From an uncultured Bacteroidota bacterium (GTDB lineage Bacteria; Bacteroidota; Bacteroidia; Bacteroidales; VadinHA17), in contig CAIJYD010000056.1 in NCBI GenBank assembly GCA_903824785.1, positions 1-62,114 on the forward strand: a stretch of 62,114 bases of DNA. The letters run 5' to 3'. The notes under the pieces are model-generated. The model ran no database searches and was not told the DNA's origin. It saw nothing but the letters and a program-made list of their open reading frames with translations. The translations under genes were made by a program, and so were the position numbers. Positions 17,459 through 26,720 of the stretch are shown in pieces; positions within the stretch are counted from its first letter, which is position 1, and each line of letters starts with the position of its first letter.

Positions 17459-18490
17459 ATGGATCTGAATTATATATTATCAACCTGCAGGTTAATTTTG
17501 TATGTGTCAGTTTTAGGTTTGGCTTCATGCACAGAAAAGGATCTGGCTCCGGTTGCAATAACAAGTGATGCAAGAATTATCAGTCAATCTGAAGTTATTG
17601 TAAGCGCTGTCGTAAACCCGAAAAACCAGGTGACTTCGGTGTTTTTTGAATATGGAATTACAGAAAAATACGGTCAGATAGTAAATGCTGATCCTCCTCA
17701 GGTGGGCAGCAGTGCGGAGATTAATGTTTTTGCGAGCCTCAGCAACCTTAATTCGGATACAAAATACCATTACAGGGTTAAAGCTGAAAGTCTTTGCGGG
17801 GTCACCTTTGGCAAGGATCAGACTTTTGTTCCGACCGCAGAATCGGAGATACTTTTTAATCAGGATATTACTTACGGAATTCTGGCTGACAGGGAGGGCA
17901 ATATTTACAAAACCGTAGTCATCGGACATCAGACGTGGATGGCCGAAAATCTCAGGACTACCATTTTCAGTGACGGAAAACCAATACCCCTGATTCCGGA
18001 AGACAATACTTTGGAAAAGCCGTTGAGCCCTGGTTATTCCTGGTATAAAAATGATCCCGATATTTACAATTATAAAAATGTCTATGGAGCACTCTATAAT
18101 TTCTATACTGTGCAAACAGGAAAATTATGTCCAACCGGATGGCATGTACCTTCAGAACAGGAATGGTATACCTTATTTGATTATCTCGGAGGTTTTGGAG
18201 TGTGTGCAGGTAAATTAAAAGAAACAGGAACCACTCACTGGATGACCCCTAATACCGGCGCCACCAACGAGAGTGGTTTCACAGCACTCCCCGGTGGATG
18301 GGTTGGCAGCAGAGGTGTTGAAAACAGCAGTATTGAAATCAGAGCAAAAGGTTTTTGGTGGAACACTTTTGAGGTAACTCCTGGTACCAGTATAAGGGTT
18401 CCGGGGTTAGCCTTCGATAATTCATACATAGCAATTTTATTGCCTGATGAAAATAACAGATGTTCAGTAAGATGCGTCAAAAATAATTAG
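17459..18490 (+). CDS. FISUMP-domain lipoprotein with a fibronectin-like N-domain
   Basis: 343 residues from the ATG at 17459. That start is preferred over the upstream in-frame TTG at 17414 because a lipoprotein signal begins there and ends in GLASC (Cys24). Residues about 30-125 look like a fibronectin-III-type sandwich (FFEYGITEKYGQ, TKYHYRVKAES). Residues about 135-343 are the Fibrobacter succinogenes major paralogous (FISUMP) domain: VIGHQTWMAENLR, YNFYTVQTGKLCPTGWHVPS, ESGFTALPGGW, terminal NRCSVRCVKNN. The fold is C-type-lectin-like and related in plan to DUF1566. It is a surface or adhesion protein of unknown ligand. The LRR gene follows after 34 bp, probably in the same transcript. 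Confidence 0.85.
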   Translation: MDLNYILSTCRLILYVSVLGLASCTEKDLAPVAITSDARIISQSEVIVSAVVNPKNQVTSVFFEYGITEKYGQIVNADPPQVGSSAEINVFASLSNLNSDTKYHYRVKAESLCGVTFGKDQTFVPTAESEILFNQDITYGILADREGNIYKTVVIGHQTWMAENLRTTIFSDGKPIPLIPEDNTLEKPLSPGYSWYKNDPDIYNYKNVYGALYNFYTVQTGKLCPTGWHVPSEQEWYTLFDYLGGFGVCAGKLKETGTTHWMTPNTGATNESGFTALPGGWVGSRGVENSSIEIRAKGFWWNTFEVTPGTSIRVPGLAFDNSYIAILLPDENNRCSVRCVKNN

Positions 18491-18524
18491 TCAGGCCGAT
18501 TAATTGGAACATTAACGGACTTCC

Positions 18525-20684
18525 ATGAGAAGGGTTTTTAGTATTATTATTCTGTTTCTTTCGGGTTGTCTTCTGACATTTGGTCAGAGGGAGCAGGATT
18601 CTCTTGCCCTGGTTTCATTTTATAATTCTACAGGTGGTCCGACATGGAAAATGTATCCGGGATCGGGTACGGTAACATCATGGCTGAGTTCAAAGCCAAT
18701 ATCCGTATGGACCGGGGTAACGGTTGAAAATAACCGTGTTACAAAGCTTAATCTTACATTTATAAATATATCCGGTACACTACCCAAAGAAATAGGTAAT
18801 CTTTCAGCCCTGAAGGAACTGGTATTAGGAGGAGTCAGTACCGGAAATATACCCGTGGAGATCGGTAATCTGACAGAGCTAACCATTCTTAGCCTTGGAG
18901 GAGCTTTCACCGGGATTATTCCAGTTGAAATTTGTAATTTAACCCGGCTCAGTGAACTCTCATTGTCATCCGATAATCTGGAAGGCACTATTCCTGAGCA
19001 GTTGGGGAATCTTGCTGATCTTACCAGGTTGACATTACATTGCAAAAGGCTTACAGGATCTATCCCCTCTTCAATTGGGAATCTCACAGAGCTTGTCTCA
19101 ATTACAATTTATGATTCAGGCCTTAATGGTACAATCCCTTCAACAATAGGCAACCTCGAAAAACTCAATACACTTTATTTGTATATGAATCAGTTGAGTG
19201 GCCCTGTTCCTGATGAATTCGGAAGGTTAAAAAATCTTGTCAGAGTCTGGATGGACCAGAACAGGTTAAGCGGTAAAATACCTGCTTCAATAGGTGATCT
19301 TACAAATCTGAATGATCTGAATCTTGGTTATAATTTATTTACCGGTGAAATACCCAAAGAAATTGGGAATTTGAAGAATCTCAACACTTTAAACCTGATG
19401 GGCAACCAGCTTTCAGGTGAGATCCCTGCGGAGATTGGTAATATCACAAGTCTCAGGAGATTGCTCTTAAGAGGTAATAATCTCACCGGGTCATTGCCTA
19501 AGGAGATAGGGAACCTTGGCAATCTCAAAGATTTACTTCTCTCGGGTAATGGTTTCACCGGAACAATTCCATTGGAGATATTTCAGATTGATAGCCTGTG
19601 GACTCTCGATCTTGGAAATAACCAGTTTGAAGGCTCAATACCATCAGAGATAGGCAGCCTGCATGAACTTCAGCAACTTGATCTGTCAGGGAATCATTTT
19701 AGCGGATCTTTACCGTTCGAAATAGGGAATTTGGTAAAGCTCGGATCATTAGTTTTATCCCGGAATGGCCTCACCTCAGTATCTTCCGGAATAATCAACC
19801 TCAGGAATCTGACTTTATTATATCTTGATAATAATCAGCTTAGCGGAAGAATTCCATCTGAGATCTTCAGTATGACAGGTCTGATGGTTTTACATTTGAA
19901 CGGCAATAAGTTTTCAGGTGTAATCCCGGGAAATATGGGAAACCTGAAATCTCTCTGGCGGCTTAAGCTGAATGATAACCTTTTATCCGGATCGGTACCG
20001 GCTGAGGTGAATGAAATGTACTGCAGAAACCTCCGGTTGGATAATAATATGCTGACAGGTCTTCCGAAGATAGTAATTCCTTATGTTGACAGTATAAATG
20101 TTAGCCATAACAGACTGGGTTTTGAGGATATTGAAAGTAATGTAAACTCAGCAAACATTAAGACATTTATTTACTCGCCCCAGGATTCAATCGGTTTGAA
20201 AATTGATACACTCTTTAAAAGCGGTGCTTCCTATAACTATGATCTTTCTTCCGAAGGTTTAAATAACATGTATGAGTTTTATAAAGACGGGATCAGCCTG
20301 GAGCTAAATAGTAGCGGAATGTTTAAATTCATTGATATGAAGCCTTCTGATTCCGGCCGGTACTATTGCGTGATCACAAATTCAGCAGTTCCCGGCCTGA
20401 TGATTTATTCCCGACCCCTGAATCTCGTTGTTTCAAGTGAAAAGATTACCGGGATAACTATCTATCCTGTTCCGGCAAAAGATAAGATCACGATTGATTT
20501 TAAAGATGAATATTCAGGGTTGAGCAGGATTGAAATAATAAAATTGAATGGGGAACTTATTTATCTGAATTTTACACCTGAGAGAAATCCTGTAATAGAT
20601 TTGACTCAATTTGCCGAAGGAATTTATATTGTCCGGATACAGACATCGTCATTTTACCGCTTCTTTAAAATAATCAAAAATTGA
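18525..20684 (+). CDS. Leucine-rich-repeat surface protein with Ig-like domain and T9SS sorting tail
   Basis: 719 residues. A Sec signal (ends about TFGQ, residue 21) leads into about 19 leucine-rich repeats of the plant-like type with a G-x-I/L-P turn (for example LTGSIPSSIGNLTELVSI). These span residues 70-520. Residues about 560-635 look like an Ig-like domain (FKFIDMKPSDSGRYYCVI). The final about 80 residues are a type IX secretion sorting domain (ITIYPVPAKDKITIDF ... FAEGIYIVRI ... FFKIIKN). T9SS cargo crosses the outer membrane and is usually attached to the cell surface. A role in binding host, prey or polymer is likely. It is the only clear T9SS cargo in the window. Confidence 0.9.
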   Translation: MRRVFSIIILFLSGCLLTFGQREQDSLALVSFYNSTGGPTWKMYPGSGTVTSWLSSKPISVWTGVTVENNRVTKLNLTFINISGTLPKEIGNLSALKELVLGGVSTGNIPVEIGNLTELTILSLGGAFTGIIPVEICNLTRLSELSLSSDNLEGTIPEQLGNLADLTRLTLHCKRLTGSIPSSIGNLTELVSITIYDSGLNGTIPSTIGNLEKLNTLYLYMNQLSGPVPDEFGRLKNLVRVWMDQNRLSGKIPASIGDLTNLNDLNLGYNLFTGEIPKEIGNLKNLNTLNLMGNQLSGEIPAEIGNITSLRRLLLRGNNLTGSLPKEIGNLGNLKDLLLSGNGFTGTIPLEIFQIDSLWTLDLGNNQFEGSIPSEIGSLHELQQLDLSGNHFSGSLPFEIGNLVKLGSLVLSRNGLTSVSSGIINLRNLTLLYLDNNQLSGRIPSEIFSMTGLMVLHLNGNKFSGVIPGNMGNLKSLWRLKLNDNLLSGSVPAEVNEMYCRNLRLDNNMLTGLPKIVIPYVDSINVSHNRLGFEDIESNVNSANIKTFIYSPQDSIGLKIDTLFKSGASYNYDLSSEGLNNMYEFYKDGISLELNSSGMFKFIDMKPSDSGRYYCVITNSAVPGLMIYSRPLNLVVSSEKITGITIYPVPAKDKITIDFKDEYSGLSRIEIIKLNGELIYLNFTPERNPVIDLTQFAEGIYIVRIQTSSFYRFFKIIKN

Positions 20685-20799
20685 TTGCAGAACCTTTGAT
20701 TACAGCCATTTACAGGGATATGTCTTTATCAGGCAGCGTTATTTTATTCACAATGCAAACGTTATCCCTGCCGGCATTCCTTTTTTAAGCTTATAACTC

Positions 20800-22548
20800 C
20801 TAAAACCCATTTAATAATGCCTTGCCTTTAGCGACCATGTCAGCGGCAGGCGTGGTCTCAAGTTCTTTTGTGGTGAAGGTGGAAAGTACCTCATTCAGCT
20901 TTTTCAGGTTATCTTCATTTCCGCTCTTTGTAAATTGCTCTTTCAGGATTCTGATCTTCTCAAAATCCTGTATCCCTTCAATATATTTTTCAAACCTTAT
21001 GGAAGTACGAGGACCCGGATAGATCTGGTAGCAATCACCCGCCGGCCATGTTTTGTACCTGGTGTCATGCAATACATCTTTAGTCCAGTTGTTATAGGCC
21101 CATCTGAGATATCCTGTAAAACCTTCAGCTGCCGCATACCAGCCGATCCATACATTTTCTGAAGGAGGTGAAAATGAAAAAGCATTAGGACGTTTCTCAC
21201 CACATGCAGTATAATAAGTTGTAGGCAAACCGGCAGTATTACGTGCGTCCAGGATATCCTTATCAAACTTACTGCCGATAATTACGCAATAATCAAATAT
21301 GTCCATAGCGATCTCCCTGTGATAGCTCCCGGCAAGCGCTGTCTTCCAGGCAGGATCTATCTTCTTCAGAAGTGCCATTACAGCCAGCATACTCTCCATA
21401 TTGCGCTCGTCCATTGCAATAGCTGTTTTGTTAAACCACCCTTTTGCCTTAAGATGTCTGGTAAAATCACTTATCATTGGTTCCCAAAGATCGATGTAAG
21501 CCTGTGAACCTGGTTTCGCATAGACTGATACTAAATCTCCTTTCACTTCATCAAAGTAGATGAAATACAGATCCCAGGTGATCATTGAATAGCAATTTAT
21601 CCTCTTGTCGATTCCGCAGCTCATTACAAATTCAACATACCTGTCAAAAACAGAATAGTCATATGACCAGCTGCCATCTTTCTTCTTTGACCACTTAATC
21701 ATTGCAGGGTCTCTGTGATAAACATGATCGGGTCCCCAGGGCTGGTCAATTATGAAGGTGGTGATGCTTTTTTGTCCGGCACTGGCCAGCATGGAATAGT
21801 AAGGTCTCATAAGGCTGTAATGCTCATCGCTCCATAGTTTTACACCATGTACTTTGGCCACAGGATCGGGATTCTGCCACAGATCAAGATCAAACTTCCA
21901 TTGAGCCGGAGGCGGAAGAATATGGTCTGAAACATTTATTGTCATTTTAAGTTCAAATTTCTTCCCGGCATTTATTATAACTGTGCCGGTATATTTTCCT
22001 GCAGGTATATCTCCCGGAACCTGAATTGATAACCATACAGGCTGAACACTATTTGCAATTACTTTAATCCGGTCAACAATATCGATAGGATCCTCAACCA
22101 GTGATGAGTCATACTTCTGAGGAGGCCGCTTGTCACATCCCTCTCCAAACTCATCAGTCATGACATACCTGACAAATCCTGTCTTTATGTTGCTGCTGTT
22201 TATACTGTTACCTTTATTATCTGTAAGATTGCCTGTTGAGGCAGTGAGTGATTGAATCTCTTTCTTAGTCCAGACGAGGATCTGAGTATGCACCTTTTCA
22301 CCTTTCCAGACTGTTGTTATCCACTCATTTGAAGAGAGATCAGGTACCTGTTCCTTCGGATATCTTACCATGTCGCTTGCAAAGCTTACATTGACTTCTC
22401 CGGTAACCTTCGACCATTTGTCTGCGGGTGTTTTTGCCGGATTTGGCAATTCCTGATATAAGTTTTTTCCCGGTATGCTGAAGCTTAAGTCCTGAGCAAA
22501 GAGTGTGCTGCAGGAAAGAGAGATGGCTAACAGTAAATATTTCTTCAT
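20800..22548 (-). CDS. GH123-type beta-N-acetylgalactosaminidase (DUF4091 family)
   Basis: 582 residues, secreted (signal to about residue 19, TLFAQ). The N-terminal sandwich contains IPAGKYTGTVIINAG, a strand pattern typical of GH123/DUF4091 enzymes. A TIM barrel follows with the catalytic Asp-Glu pair in AIAMDERNM (D380, E381). In characterised GH123 enzymes the adjacent Asp orients the N-acetyl group and the Glu acts as acid/base. Later motifs are YYTACGEKRPNAF and GWYAAAEGFTGYLRWAYN. It should release GalNAc from glycans or glycolipids. It stands alone on the minus strand, and its promoter box lies at 22577. Confidence 0.85.
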   Translation of the reverse strand: MKKYLLLAISLSCSTLFAQDLSFSIPGKNLYQELPNPAKTPADKWSKVTGEVNVSFASDMVRYPKEQVPDLSSNEWITTVWKGEKVHTQILVWTKKEIQSLTASTGNLTDNKGNSINSSNIKTGFVRYVMTDEFGEGCDKRPPQKYDSSLVEDPIDIVDRIKVIANSVQPVWLSIQVPGDIPAGKYTGTVIINAGKKFELKMTINVSDHILPPPAQWKFDLDLWQNPDPVAKVHGVKLWSDEHYSLMRPYYSMLASAGQKSITTFIIDQPWGPDHVYHRDPAMIKWSKKKDGSWSYDYSVFDRYVEFVMSCGIDKRINCYSMITWDLYFIYFDEVKGDLVSVYAKPGSQAYIDLWEPMISDFTRHLKAKGWFNKTAIAMDERNMESMLAVMALLKKIDPAWKTALAGSYHREIAMDIFDYCVIIGSKFDKDILDARNTAGLPTTYYTACGEKRPNAFSFSPPSENVWIGWYAAAEGFTGYLRWAYNNWTKDVLHDTRYKTWPAGDCYQIYPGPRTSIRFEKYIEGIQDFEKIRILKEQFTKSGNEDNLKKLNEVLSTFTTKELETTPAADMVAKGKALLNGF

Positions 22549-22576
22549 CGGTTATTTTGTATTTGAATATTCATTA

Positions 22577-22584
22577 CAAATATA
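22577..22584 (-). promoter_or_regulatory. -7 promoter box of the GH123 gene
   Basis: The minus strand reads TATATTTG, a full match to TAnnTTTG, 28 bp upstream of the ATG at 22548. A TTG lies 16 bp further upstream, slightly closer than the usual -33 spacing. Confidence 0.5.
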
Positions 22585-22801
22585 ACTATCAGCTTCGTCA
22601 CAAGATAGTCTTTTCAGAACTATTACGAATTGCAATTCCCTCAGGGAAGTTAATAAAACAGACTTAGTTGGATCAAATAAAACCAGAGTCGTATCTTTAA
22701 CCTGGAAACAGATGAAAATTATCCGGAAGTATGGTTCATCAGTTTTACCATTAAATTGATTTATAATAAGAGAAAAATATTTCTAATCAACAGGAGATTT
22801 A

Positions 22802-24202
22802 ATGAGATGGATTGAAGGTATGGTGCGACACATTATTTCCGGAACTGCTTTGCTGGTTTTTTTGAGTGGTTGTGCAGTTCAAAAGACGCCGTACTTCAAA
22901 ACCGGCTACTATCGAAGTTCCATATCGCGTTTGGATAGCCTGAAGCCAGGGATATCTTATTCAGGAGATTCAGTTTTTGCCGGATTTTCAAAGGTAAGTA
23001 TCACTCCTGATCTGAATGGTAACCTTAATAAAAAGCACAAAGGTAGGCAGAATGCGGTTCCAATTGCGGGTTATGGACAACGAAAAACAAAATACGCGAC
23101 AGGTATTCACGACAGCATTTTTGTTAAAGCGATGGCGCTGAGAGGGGGGCAGCAAACCGTTATTATTGTAGGAGCCGATATGCTTTTAATGCCTGAGAAC
23201 ATAATCGACTCTGTTCTTTTTGCTTTGTCAAAAGCGGGGATTCAGCGAAACAGTCTGTTTTTTACTGCAACACACACCCATTCAGGTATTGGAGGCTGGG
23301 GGTATGGATTGCTTGCAAAAGTAATTGCGGGAAAGGAGAATACGGGTATTGAAAAATATCTTACTGATCAGATAGTTAAATCGGTTCTCGAAGCAATAGC
23401 CGACTTACATCCGTCCAGATTGGGATCTGGCACTTTTAATGGTGCCTCCTATATCAGAAACCGGCTTACGGGTGATCCTCTGCACAACAATAACGACTTC
23501 ACTTACCTTATTGTTGAGCAGACCGGACAACGGAAAGCGGTAATTGGGTCCTTTTCAGCACATTCTACAACCCTTGGGAGAAAGAACACCCTTATCAGTG
23601 GCGATTACCCGGGGTACTGGCAACGGAAAATGGAAAATTCAGGTTTTGATATTGCTATGTTTTGTGGAGGATCGATGGGTAGTCAGAGTCCGGTTGGTAA
23701 GGGACTGGAATTCGAAACTGCAAGAGATATCGGTGAGGCACTGGCTGACAGCGTGGCTGTTCACATAAAAGAAGTTACTCCCGGAGGGGAACTTACTCTT
23801 TCGTCATTATCATTGAAAATCTCCCTGCCCGAATACCACATGAGGTTAACATCAAATATCAACCTTACATCGGGTTTGAGCAAACGGTTAATGCCCTTGC
23901 CCAAAAACGTTTACCTGCAAGCAATACAGTTTAATAATTTAGTTTGGGTTTTTACCCCAGGGGATTTCAGCGCAGAACTTGCTCTCACCCTTAAGAAGGT
24001 GATGGCAGGAAAGGGGTATCAGGCTATGGTCTCAGGCTATAATGGTAGTTATATTGGCTATATCCTTCCGGGTAAATACTTCTATCTCGATTACCATGAA
24101 TCAAAATTGATGGGTTGGTTTGGGCCCGGTATGGGGGATTATACAATTGATCTTATCGAGCGATTGACTGATTCCATGATTTCAAATAACGGGCGAGAGT
24201 AA
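22802..24202 (+). CDS. Neutral/alkaline ceramidase-like lipoprotein
   Basis: 466 residues. A lipoprotein signal ends in LSGC (Cys24). The body matches the N-terminal domain of neutral/alkaline ceramidases: FSKVSITPD, a zinc-ligand block TATHTHSG, GSFSAHSTTLGRKN, SGDYPGYWQ and CGGSMGSQSP. True neutral ceramidases are longer (about 650-700 residues) and have a C-terminal immunoglobulin-like domain. This shorter form is common in Bacteroidota, and its substrate is untested; ceramide or another N-acyl lipid is the family-based guess. A good Shine-Dalgarno (AGGAG) lies 7 bases before the ATG. It is probably monocistronic. Confidence 0.8.
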   Translation: MRWIEGMVRHIISGTALLVFLSGCAVQKTPYFKTGYYRSSISRLDSLKPGISYSGDSVFAGFSKVSITPDLNGNLNKKHKGRQNAVPIAGYGQRKTKYATGIHDSIFVKAMALRGGQQTVIIVGADMLLMPENIIDSVLFALSKAGIQRNSLFFTATHTHSGIGGWGYGLLAKVIAGKENTGIEKYLTDQIVKSVLEAIADLHPSRLGSGTFNGASYIRNRLTGDPLHNNNDFTYLIVEQTGQRKAVIGSFSAHSTTLGRKNTLISGDYPGYWQRKMENSGFDIAMFCGGSMGSQSPVGKGLEFETARDIGEALADSVAVHIKEVTPGGELTLSSLSLKISLPEYHMRLTSNINLTSGLSKRLMPLPKNVYLQAIQFNNLVWVFTPGDFSAELALTLKKVMAGKGYQAMVSGYNGSYIGYILPGKYFYLDYHESKLMGWFGPGMGDYTIDLIERLTDSMISNNGRE

Positions 24203-24421
24203 GCTGTTCAATAACTCCGGATTTCTTAAAAGTGTAAATGTCAATACTAAACTTTATAGAAAAGCAATCTGAGAAATGTAACCGGTGTAATATCAGTTTT
24301 GAAATATTATTGAAATGTTTTTTCATTTTTTGAATTAATTCTGTCCCGGATTTTGTAAATTTGGTCAGTGTCTTCAGAAACAGCAACATTATCTATTAAT
24401 CTTCTAAAAAATATTAGTAAA

Positions 24422-25258
24422 ATGAAAAATTTAGTTGTAATTACTTTCACGCTGTTCTTCTTAATAACAGTAAAAGGCCTTTCGCAGGCCCAGCAACCGG
24501 ATTTCAAAGGAAGTAAAGACCATCCAATGCTAACAAGAATGCCCGACTTCCGTATTTCAGAATATAAAGAAGTTGAGTTTGACAGCTACAGGTTTATAAG
24601 CACCGGAGCGAAATATGTTGTTGTTGAAGGTCATAAATATTACATAGATTACAGGCTAAACAACGGGGTACCCGAACCGGGAGAATTAAAGATAAGAAGA
24701 AACATTCAGGAGGCTTTGAAAAAAATTGGCGGGAAAGTTCTCTTTGATGACAACTTCAACAAAACCTCAACAATAATGGTTCAGAAGGATGGTAAAGAGA
24801 CCTGGCTCGAGGTCAGATCTTATAATAACATGTATCGCCTGAATATTGTAGAAAGGGAGATTATGAAGCAGGAGCTTACTGCAAACGCAGAGGCGATGGG
24901 TAATGATATAAACAGTACGGGGCACGTTCCGGTTTACGGCATTTTCTTCGACAGCGGGAAGGCAGAGATAAAGCCTGAGTCAGATACAGCTATTGTTCAG
25001 ATATCGAAACTTCTTAAGAACAATGAATCTCTGAAGCTGTATGTCGTAGGGCATACTGACAATGTGGGTAATATTGAAGCCAATATGAAACTGTCGAAAG
25101 ATCGTGCAGATGCCGTTGTTAATTCCCTTACCACGAAATATGGGATCCCGGCAGCACGTTTAAAATCCTATGGTGTTGCCTCTCTTGCACCTGTCGCATC
25201 GAACGATAATGAGGATGGCAAGGCTAAAAACAGGAGGGTGGAACTGGTAAAACAATAG
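24422..25258 (+). CDS. OmpA-family protein
   Basis: 278 residues from the ATG at 24422. An upstream in-frame TTG at 24368 would bury the signal peptide and is rejected. After the signal (to about residue 22) comes a region of about 135 residues with no recognised fold (ISTGAKYVVVEGHKYYIDYR). The C-terminal OmpA-like peptidoglycan-binding domain follows: GIFFDSGKAEIKPES, VVGHTDNVGN, LSKDRADAVVNSL and NRRVELVKQ. It probably tethers the outer membrane to the cell wall. It has no obvious operon partner. Confidence 0.88.
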   Translation: MKNLVVITFTLFFLITVKGLSQAQQPDFKGSKDHPMLTRMPDFRISEYKEVEFDSYRFISTGAKYVVVEGHKYYIDYRLNNGVPEPGELKIRRNIQEALKKIGGKVLFDDNFNKTSTIMVQKDGKETWLEVRSYNNMYRLNIVEREIMKQELTANAEAMGNDINSTGHVPVYGIFFDSGKAEIKPESDTAIVQISKLLKNNESLKLYVVGHTDNVGNIEANMKLSKDRADAVVNSLTTKYGIPAARLKSYGVASLAPVASNDNEDGKAKNRRVELVKQ

Positions 25259-25552
25259 AAAGCCTGATCACTGTCTGGTACCACTGATTGGTTAAAAGCG
25301 GCAACCGGGTATTTGTTTTTAGAATCGTTTATGAAATCCTGAAAACCGTCAGTTTTTGTATTTATTATTTCGGCCCATTCCTAAAAAAAAATCGACAGGA
25401 AAGATTTGTTGCCATATACCATAGATGCGGTATAAAAAAATACCCTAATAAGGGGATTTTCATCTTACCTTCTCATGATATCTTTGTCCTGCCGGCGGTT
25501 ATATTAAAGGCTGGCAAATAAATTCAGTCGTGTAATAATAAAACATGAAATT

Positions 25553-26011
25553 ATGAGTATAATATCAGTTGCAGTATGCCCGGTTTCAGATAAAAAAGTA
25601 AGTAATATGGTTGCACGGGTTAATGGATTTTTTACTGTATTGTTACTAATAATTTTTGGGTTGACTCAAAGTGTTATTCCTTTGATTTTTCTTGCTTTTG
25701 ATTTTTTTCTACGGTCTTTTAATTATTCAGAGTATAGCCTTTTTGTTCATACATCAAAAAAACTTGTCAGCTATTTTGGATTGAAAGAGAAATTAATAAA
25801 TGCCGGGCCAAAAATATTCGCAGCGCGTATTGGCTTGATATTTAGCTGTATAATAATAATTTCATTTATTCTTAATTTTTATTTACCGGCTTTTTCTTTT
25901 GCTGGTGTGTTAATTCTCTTTTCTTTTCTTGAAGCAGCATATGGGTTATGTGTTGCATGTGAAATATACCCTTTCCTGTACAGGATTCTCTACAGAGTGA
26001 AATTTCAGTGA
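25553..26011 (+). CDS. DUF4395 membrane protein
   Basis: 152 residues with four predicted membrane helices. The DUF4395 pattern is visible: a CPVSDKKV start, Asn in the first helix (RVNGFF), DFFLR, INAGPKIFAARIG, and a C-terminal Cys pair GLCVACEIYP. The family is often encoded near thioredoxin-like or sulfur-related genes; its function is unknown. Here it has no such partner. The 294 bp before it (25259-25552) holds no supported gene. Confidence 0.8.
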   Translation: MSIISVAVCPVSDKKVSNMVARVNGFFTVLLLIIFGLTQSVIPLIFLAFDFFLRSFNYSEYSLFVHTSKKLVSYFGLKEKLINAGPKIFAARIGLIFSCIIIISFILNFYLPAFSFAGVLILFSFLEAAYGLCVACEIYPFLYRILYRVKFQ

Positions 26012-26081
26012 TATAATTGCAAGCAGCACAACTAACTCTTCTGATTTATGTTTGAGGCTGGCCTGGTTTTCAAAATAGTAT

Positions 26082-26117
26082 AAAAGAGAAGCCCATCCGG
26101 AAGGTGGGCTTCTCTTT
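26082..26117 (+). terminator. Intrinsic terminator after the DUF4395 gene
   Basis: AAAGAGAAGCCCA and TGGGCTTCTCTTT form a perfect 13-bp stem around a 9-base loop, with a run of T on the plus-strand side and A on the other, so it could work in both directions. It lies 71 bp past the DUF4395 stop. It is the clearest intrinsic terminator in the window. The rest of the gap to 26333 holds nothing recognised. Confidence 0.9.
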
Positions 26118-26333
26118 TTCAACACTAGTCCGATGTTGCCATCAGTTAAATGGCCTTCTCATTCAAAAAAGATAGCATATTCCCCTCTGTATTCTATTCT
26201 TAATTTCTTATTACCTGATCAGCTGTTGGCCAGAATATGCATTCTGCTTTTTACATTACTTAACATAACCTTATTCAATCCTTAACAATTAAGTTACAAC
26301 TCAAGGTTACTTTTACAAAAAAAATAATTTGAC

Positions 26334-26459
26334 ATGAATGACAGTAACCAAAATCAGACAAACAATAATAAGGACTTATTAGGTGATATAATTCTTGAAA
26401 TAATTGCCACAATATTTGTGGTTGCAATCGTAGTTGCCTGTTTTTGGATTATATCCTGA
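26334..26459 (+). CDS. Small single-pass membrane peptide (41 residues)
   Basis: ATG at 26334, stop TGA at 26457. The first about 14 residues are polar and Asn-rich (MNDSNQNQTNNNKDLL). The rest is one hydrophobic helix (IIATIFVVAIVVACFWIIS). It has no recognised family. The strict polar-then-hydrophobic split and its place between a terminator and a membrane-glycolipid gene cluster favour a real gene. With only 41 codons a chance ORF cannot be excluded. Confidence 0.45.
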   Translation: MNDSNQNQTNNNKDLLGDIILEIIATIFVVAIVVACFWIIS

Positions 26460-26720
26460 TTATCCTTATGATTCAGGACGATCGTAATTTTTTCAAAAAT
26501 TATCAAACAGAGCAATTTCCTCATTAACATTATCTTAATAATTCCTAATCTTTATCAGAACAAATCAAAACTAATTTCTTTTATTAATTTTCGGAGTACA
26601 TGATGTCTCGATAATTATTTCGCCAAAAGATAAATTGAAACCTAAGAAATTCAGAGAAAAAACCTAATCCCGGCTCTGAATATCAAAGAAATACTCAATT
26701 ATAGATCAATCAAAATTTAC

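Noticed and set aside
25288-25521. Possible 77-residue protein
   Set aside because: It starts with TTG, has no recognised motif, and its aromatic-rich middle looks like translated AT-rich intergenic DNA.
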